From: Deltaproteobacteria bacterium
Lineage (GTDB): Bacteria > Desulfobacterota > Desulfuromonadia > Geobacterales > Geobacteraceae
Reading direction: 5' to 3'
NCBI GenBank assembly: GCA_021848385.1
Contig: JAJZUQ010000033.1
Coordinates: 1 to 35,182 of the forward strand
DNA: 35,182 bases
A model generated the notes under the pieces. That model did no database searches, was not told where the DNA came from, and saw only the letters and a list, made by a program, of their open reading frames with translations. Both the position numbers and the translations under genes were made by a program. Numbering within the stretch: the first letter of the stretch is position 1; the number at the start of each line of letters is the position of its first letter. This document shows positions 32,691 through 35,182 of the stretch, piece after piece.

Positions 32691-33237
32691 CTGTGTCTCC
32701 ACGAACTGAAGACCAAGTGCACCCTGCTAGGGAATGTCCGTTTCCTGGAAAACGAGTCCGTAGACATCAATGGTGCCATGTTCATCGGCGCAACCCTTTG
32801 GACGGATTTTCTCGGCGAGGACTTCTTCAAGATGCAGTACGCCCGGAAGAACATGAACGACTTTGTCGTGATCAAGAAGGCTGATGGGACGCGACTCATG
32901 CCGGAGGAGACGGTTGATTTGTTTCAAGAGTCGAAACGGTATATCTTCGAGACGCTGGCAATTGCGGGAGACAAGAAGGCTGTCGTGGTGACACACCATG
33001 GTGTCTCTCCCCTGTCCATCCATGAGCGTTTCCGTGGCGACAGTCTCAACTGCGCTTTCATGACCGACCTCTCCAACGGGATCATCGATCATGGCCCGGA
33101 TCTCTGGGTGCATGGCCATACCCACAACTGGTTCGACTTACACACTTGGCAGGACCCGGGTGGTCGTAAATCCCTATGGCTACAAGGATGTGGAGGTCAA
33201 TCCGCAGTACGACAAGCAACTGGTCATTGAACTCTGA
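32691..33237 (+). pseudogene. Truncated and frameshifted metallophosphoesterase
   Basis: The in-frame sequence from 32691 reads LCLHELKTKCTLLGNVRFLEN then FIGATLWTDF, VVVTHHGVSPLSIHERF and LWVHGHTHNWFD, the C-terminal metal motifs (THH, GHTH) of a calcineurin-like phosphoesterase. The N-terminal GD.H and GNHD motifs are missing, and a TAA stands at 32685-32687. After NWFD an extra T (33138 or 33139) shifts the frame; without it the sequence continues YTLGRTRVVVNPYGYKDVEV and ends at TGA 33235-33237. It is unrelated in sequence to the intact phosphatase at 26601 beyond the superfamily motifs. Confidence 0.82.
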
Positions 33238-33387
33238 CGAAAGGTCAATTTCACGGCAGGCCTGATTCAGCTTCTTGTTGACTGTATGAATGCCGGAGAA
33301 AACGGTAGTTACAAAATCTCGGTACATATTTGTACCAACCTACATTTCGGAACAGCAGCAGCTTGCAGCGTTGATTCGCGCAATCAA

Positions 33388-34689
33388 TCAGTAATGCCGG
33401 GTGTCATCATGTGAGTTCCTCTGATTCCTTTCCTCCGGTGTCTTCCATGCCGTAAGCCATTTCAGGGCATCCGTAGTATCAACCATCTTGCGGGCCAGTG
33501 CCAGTCGTTCCAGGACAGCCGCCTTCTCTTCATCCTCCAGATCGATGGTTCGCCGCTCAACATCGGCAAAGAATTCCTCGATCCTCTTTGCCTTGCCCCA
33601 GGCCTTGATGATGTCGGATAACTCATCACGGCTATCCTTGATGGCTTTGGCCCGGCGACGTTCAGCCTCTTCCCGAGCCTGCCTGCGCCTCTCCTCTTCC
33701 CATCGCTGCCGTTCGATCTCCGCCTGGCGCTCACCCTCCTCGAAACGCTTGACGATATTTGCTGTTTCGGCTTCAAGCTCCTTTACCAGGTCTGCAAGCT
33801 TTCGCGGGAAATCGCCGGTTTTCGACTCTCGCCACTGCCGCACCCATGCGACTCTCTGATAGGGTGAATATACCTGCACACACAATCGTCTGCTCGGCAG
33901 GTCTGACATGCTCCTCCAGGAATATGATTCATAACGTCTCGACTTCTTGGGCAGGAGCTCAGAGACCCGGGTGTACTTGCCATCCTGATACTCCACTTCG
34001 ACATTCTCGCTCATCTCGAATATGGTCACGCCAAAAGCCACAGTGCCGATGAAGACAACGGTCGGCCGTGAAGTGCTCCAGAGATCCGAGTAATAATGTT
34101 CATTGCGACGTCCACCCTTTTCTCTTTCATCCACTTCATGGCGATGCAGGTTCTGACCATACGGCGCCAGGATGACGGAATGTCCTCGTCTTTCAAAGGA
34201 CAGATACAGGGTGTTTGCCACGCCGATCGCCCGCTCCAAGCTTTCCTTTGAGACAATTATGTCAGCTATCAGGTATTTCCTTGGCTTGAGGAAACCGTTG
34301 CGGTTCTCACCTGCTCCGGTCATGAGTTCTTTGAACCCTTCAAGCAGCGGGTGCTGTTGCGGAAGTGATCGCCGCCGACTTATTTTACCACTGCTGTCTT
34401 GCGGCACCTGCGGTGGAGGCAGTTGAGCAACTCTTGCGTAACCGTCACGCGCCCATTCCAATTCATCACCCGGATTGGCAACTGGCAATGGCGGCTTCTT
34501 GGGGCGTTTGCCGGTCGCATACATTGCCCAGTAGCCCCTTTGTGGCCGAGGGACTTTCAAGCGTGTGCAGATGCGGGCAAGGAAACTTGATGAAACCTTG
34601 TACTTCAGTGCGACAGTGGTCATCGGCTCTGCCCAGACCTCTTCATACAACTGTTCCCGGCTGACCCGGGTGTCTTTTGATTTGTCCAT
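33388..34689 (-). CDS. Large protein of unknown function with N-terminal HTH-like and C-terminal coiled-coil regions
   Basis: 433 residues. Residues about 10-60 (VSREQLYEEVWAEPMTTVALKYKVSSSFLARICTRLKVPRPQRGYW) look like a sigma-like or transposase-like HTH. A middle domain follows (FLKPRKYLIADIIVSKESLERAIGVANTLYLSFERRGHSVIL ... WSTSRPTVVFIGTVAFGVTIFEM), then a long charged coiled coil (EEGERQAEIERQRWEEERRRQAREEAERRRAKA). ATG 34689 is preceded by AGGGG at 6 bases and replaces an upstream TTG. A good promoter lies upstream on the minus strand. I know similar proteins as unnamed accessory genes in genomic islands. A defence role is possible but not shown. Confidence 0.7.
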   Translation of the reverse strand: MDKSKDTRVSREQLYEEVWAEPMTTVALKYKVSSSFLARICTRLKVPRPQRGYWAMYATGKRPKKPPLPVANPGDELEWARDGYARVAQLPPPQVPQDSSGKISRRRSLPQQHPLLEGFKELMTGAGENRNGFLKPRKYLIADIIVSKESLERAIGVANTLYLSFERRGHSVILAPYGQNLHRHEVDEREKGGRRNEHYYSDLWSTSRPTVVFIGTVAFGVTIFEMSENVEVEYQDGKYTRVSELLPKKSRRYESYSWRSMSDLPSRRLCVQVYSPYQRVAWVRQWRESKTGDFPRKLADLVKELEAETANIVKRFEEGERQAEIERQRWEEERRRQAREEAERRRAKAIKDSRDELSDIIKAWGKAKRIEEFFADVERRTIDLEDEEKAAVLERLALARKMVDTTDALKWLTAWKTPEERNQRNSHDDTRHY

Positions 34690-34725
34690 AACAGCCCCTA
34701 TCAAGACAGAATATAACGTGCCTGA

Positions 34726-34754
34726 AATGTATGATTTTTCCCAAAGTCAGTCAA
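34726..34754 (-). promoter_or_regulatory. Candidate promoter of the HTH/coiled-coil gene
   Basis: On the minus strand TTGACT (34754-34749) and TACATT (34731-34726) are 17 bases apart, a near-consensus sigma-70 promoter, 37 bases before the ATG at 34689. Confidence 0.55.
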
Positions 34755-34786
34755 ACACTAGATGAACATCAATTCATATTGATTGT

Positions 34787-34815
34787 TTGCAAATAAAAGC
34801 AACACGTGCTATTTT
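34787..34815 (+). promoter_or_regulatory. Candidate promoter of the AbiEi-like gene
   Basis: TTGCAA (34787-34792) and TATTTT (34810-34815) are 17 bases apart, 35 bases before the ATG at 34850. A TTGTTTGC/GCAACA imperfect dyad overlaps the -35 element and could be an autoregulation site, as AbiE antitoxins repress their own promoters. Confidence 0.5.
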
Positions 34816-34849
34816 ATGTGCCAAAATAAAACAGGATAGAGATCGGCGA

Positions 34850-35182
34850 ATGTATCTTGGTCTGGTCGACAGTTTAGCCGCGCAAGGCCGCTCAAGTTTC
34901 ACCTACCAGGAGTTCTTCAATCTGGCAGGTTCATCTGAAATTGCGGTCAAATCGGCGTTGCATCGCTTGCAGAAAAAAGGCGAGATCGCGATGCCGTACC
35001 GCGGCTTCTACGTCATTCTTCTTCCGATGCACCGAATCGTAGGGTGTGTTCCCGCGGCCCAGTTTATCCCTCACCTCATGGACCATTTGGGGGAGGTCTA
35101 TTATGCCGGGCTCCTGAGTGCCGCAGAATACCATGGTGCTGCACATCAGCGGCCGCAGGTCTTTCAAGTTATGGTTGCAAAA
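34850..35182 (+). CDS. AbiEi-type antitoxin/transcription regulator, partial (runs off window)
   Basis: The frame is open from ATG 34850 to the last base (111 codons) with no stop. The start MYLGLVDSLAAQGRSSFTYQEFF, then SALHRLQKKGEIAMPYRGFYVIL is the winged-helix DNA-binding domain of AbiEi antitoxins; the following PAAQFIPHLMDHLGEVYYAG and LLSAAEYHGAAHQRPQVFQVMV are hallmarks of that family. AbiEi represses its operon and neutralises AbiEii, a nucleotidyltransferase toxin that causes abortive infection or growth arrest (type IV toxin-antitoxin). The toxin gene is expected just past the window. The gene faces away from the minus-strand HTH/coiled-coil gene. GC content is nearer the chromosome than the plasmid part. 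Confidence 0.85.
   Translation, partial: MYLGLVDSLAAQGRSSFTYQEFFNLAGSSEIAVKSALHRLQKKGEIAMPYRGFYVILLPMHRIVGCVPAAQFIPHLMDHLGEVYYAGLLSAAEYHGAAHQRPQVFQVMVAK

Noticed and set aside
1-35182. CRISPR arrays, tRNA and rRNA genes
   Set aside because: No regularly spaced repeats of the right size, no cloverleaf with a plausible anticodon arm and no rRNA-like stretch were noticed by eye; a covariance-model scan was not possible.

Overview
The window looks like a chromosomal segment of a Geobacter-type bacterium (Desulfuromonadales). The pointers are a giant multihaem c-type cytochrome containing the CxxxxCH...CxxCH arrangement typical of Geobacter, a GeoRSP-type radical-SAM/SPASM cassette, a ResB-like cytochrome c maturation protein and many exported proteins. 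From about 23.6 kb the character changes to AT-rich accessory DNA carrying plasmid functions.

Region 1 (1-8106) holds an exported NHL beta-propeller protein, a 2133-residue cytochrome with about 38 predicted haems and four fibronectin-type repeats, and a previously unlisted 20-codon peptide gene with a very strong ribosome binding site. The peptide ends ...HPC and is followed at once by TGA, so a Cys-Sec reading is possible; a strong hairpin with a T tract follows.

Region 2 (8348-21354) is a tightly packed plus-strand gene train: carboxypeptidase-regulatory-like and parallel beta-helix exported proteins, two orphan periplasmic binding proteins, a ResB-like protein, a histidine-rich NicO-type metal exporter, TPR proteins, then the PqqD-like protein, the radical SAM/SPASM enzyme and the SPASM-only partner (GeoRSP cassette), ending with a YedE-family putative selenium transporter and a bidirectional terminator. 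I infer a peptide- or protein-modification system tied to the cell surface and perhaps to selenium; the 20-residue peptide is the best visible candidate substrate.

Region 3 (21439-23539) holds a DUF362/ferredoxin-like protein on the minus strand and a tandem receiver-like protein.

Region 4 (about 23.6-32.6 kb) is an integrated or remnant mobilizable plasmid: phage-type repressor, small HTH protein, RepA with three iterons and a perfect DnaA box, a decayed phospholipase D-type nuclease, a metallophosphatase with a companion, a ParA-like operon, a candidate oriT, a MobC-like protein and a MOBP-type relaxase. Region 5 (32.6 kb to the end) holds a broken metallophosphatase, an unknown HTH/coiled-coil protein and the start of an AbiEi-type antitoxin gene running off the edge. 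No tRNA, rRNA, CRISPR array, intact transposase or recombinase was seen.
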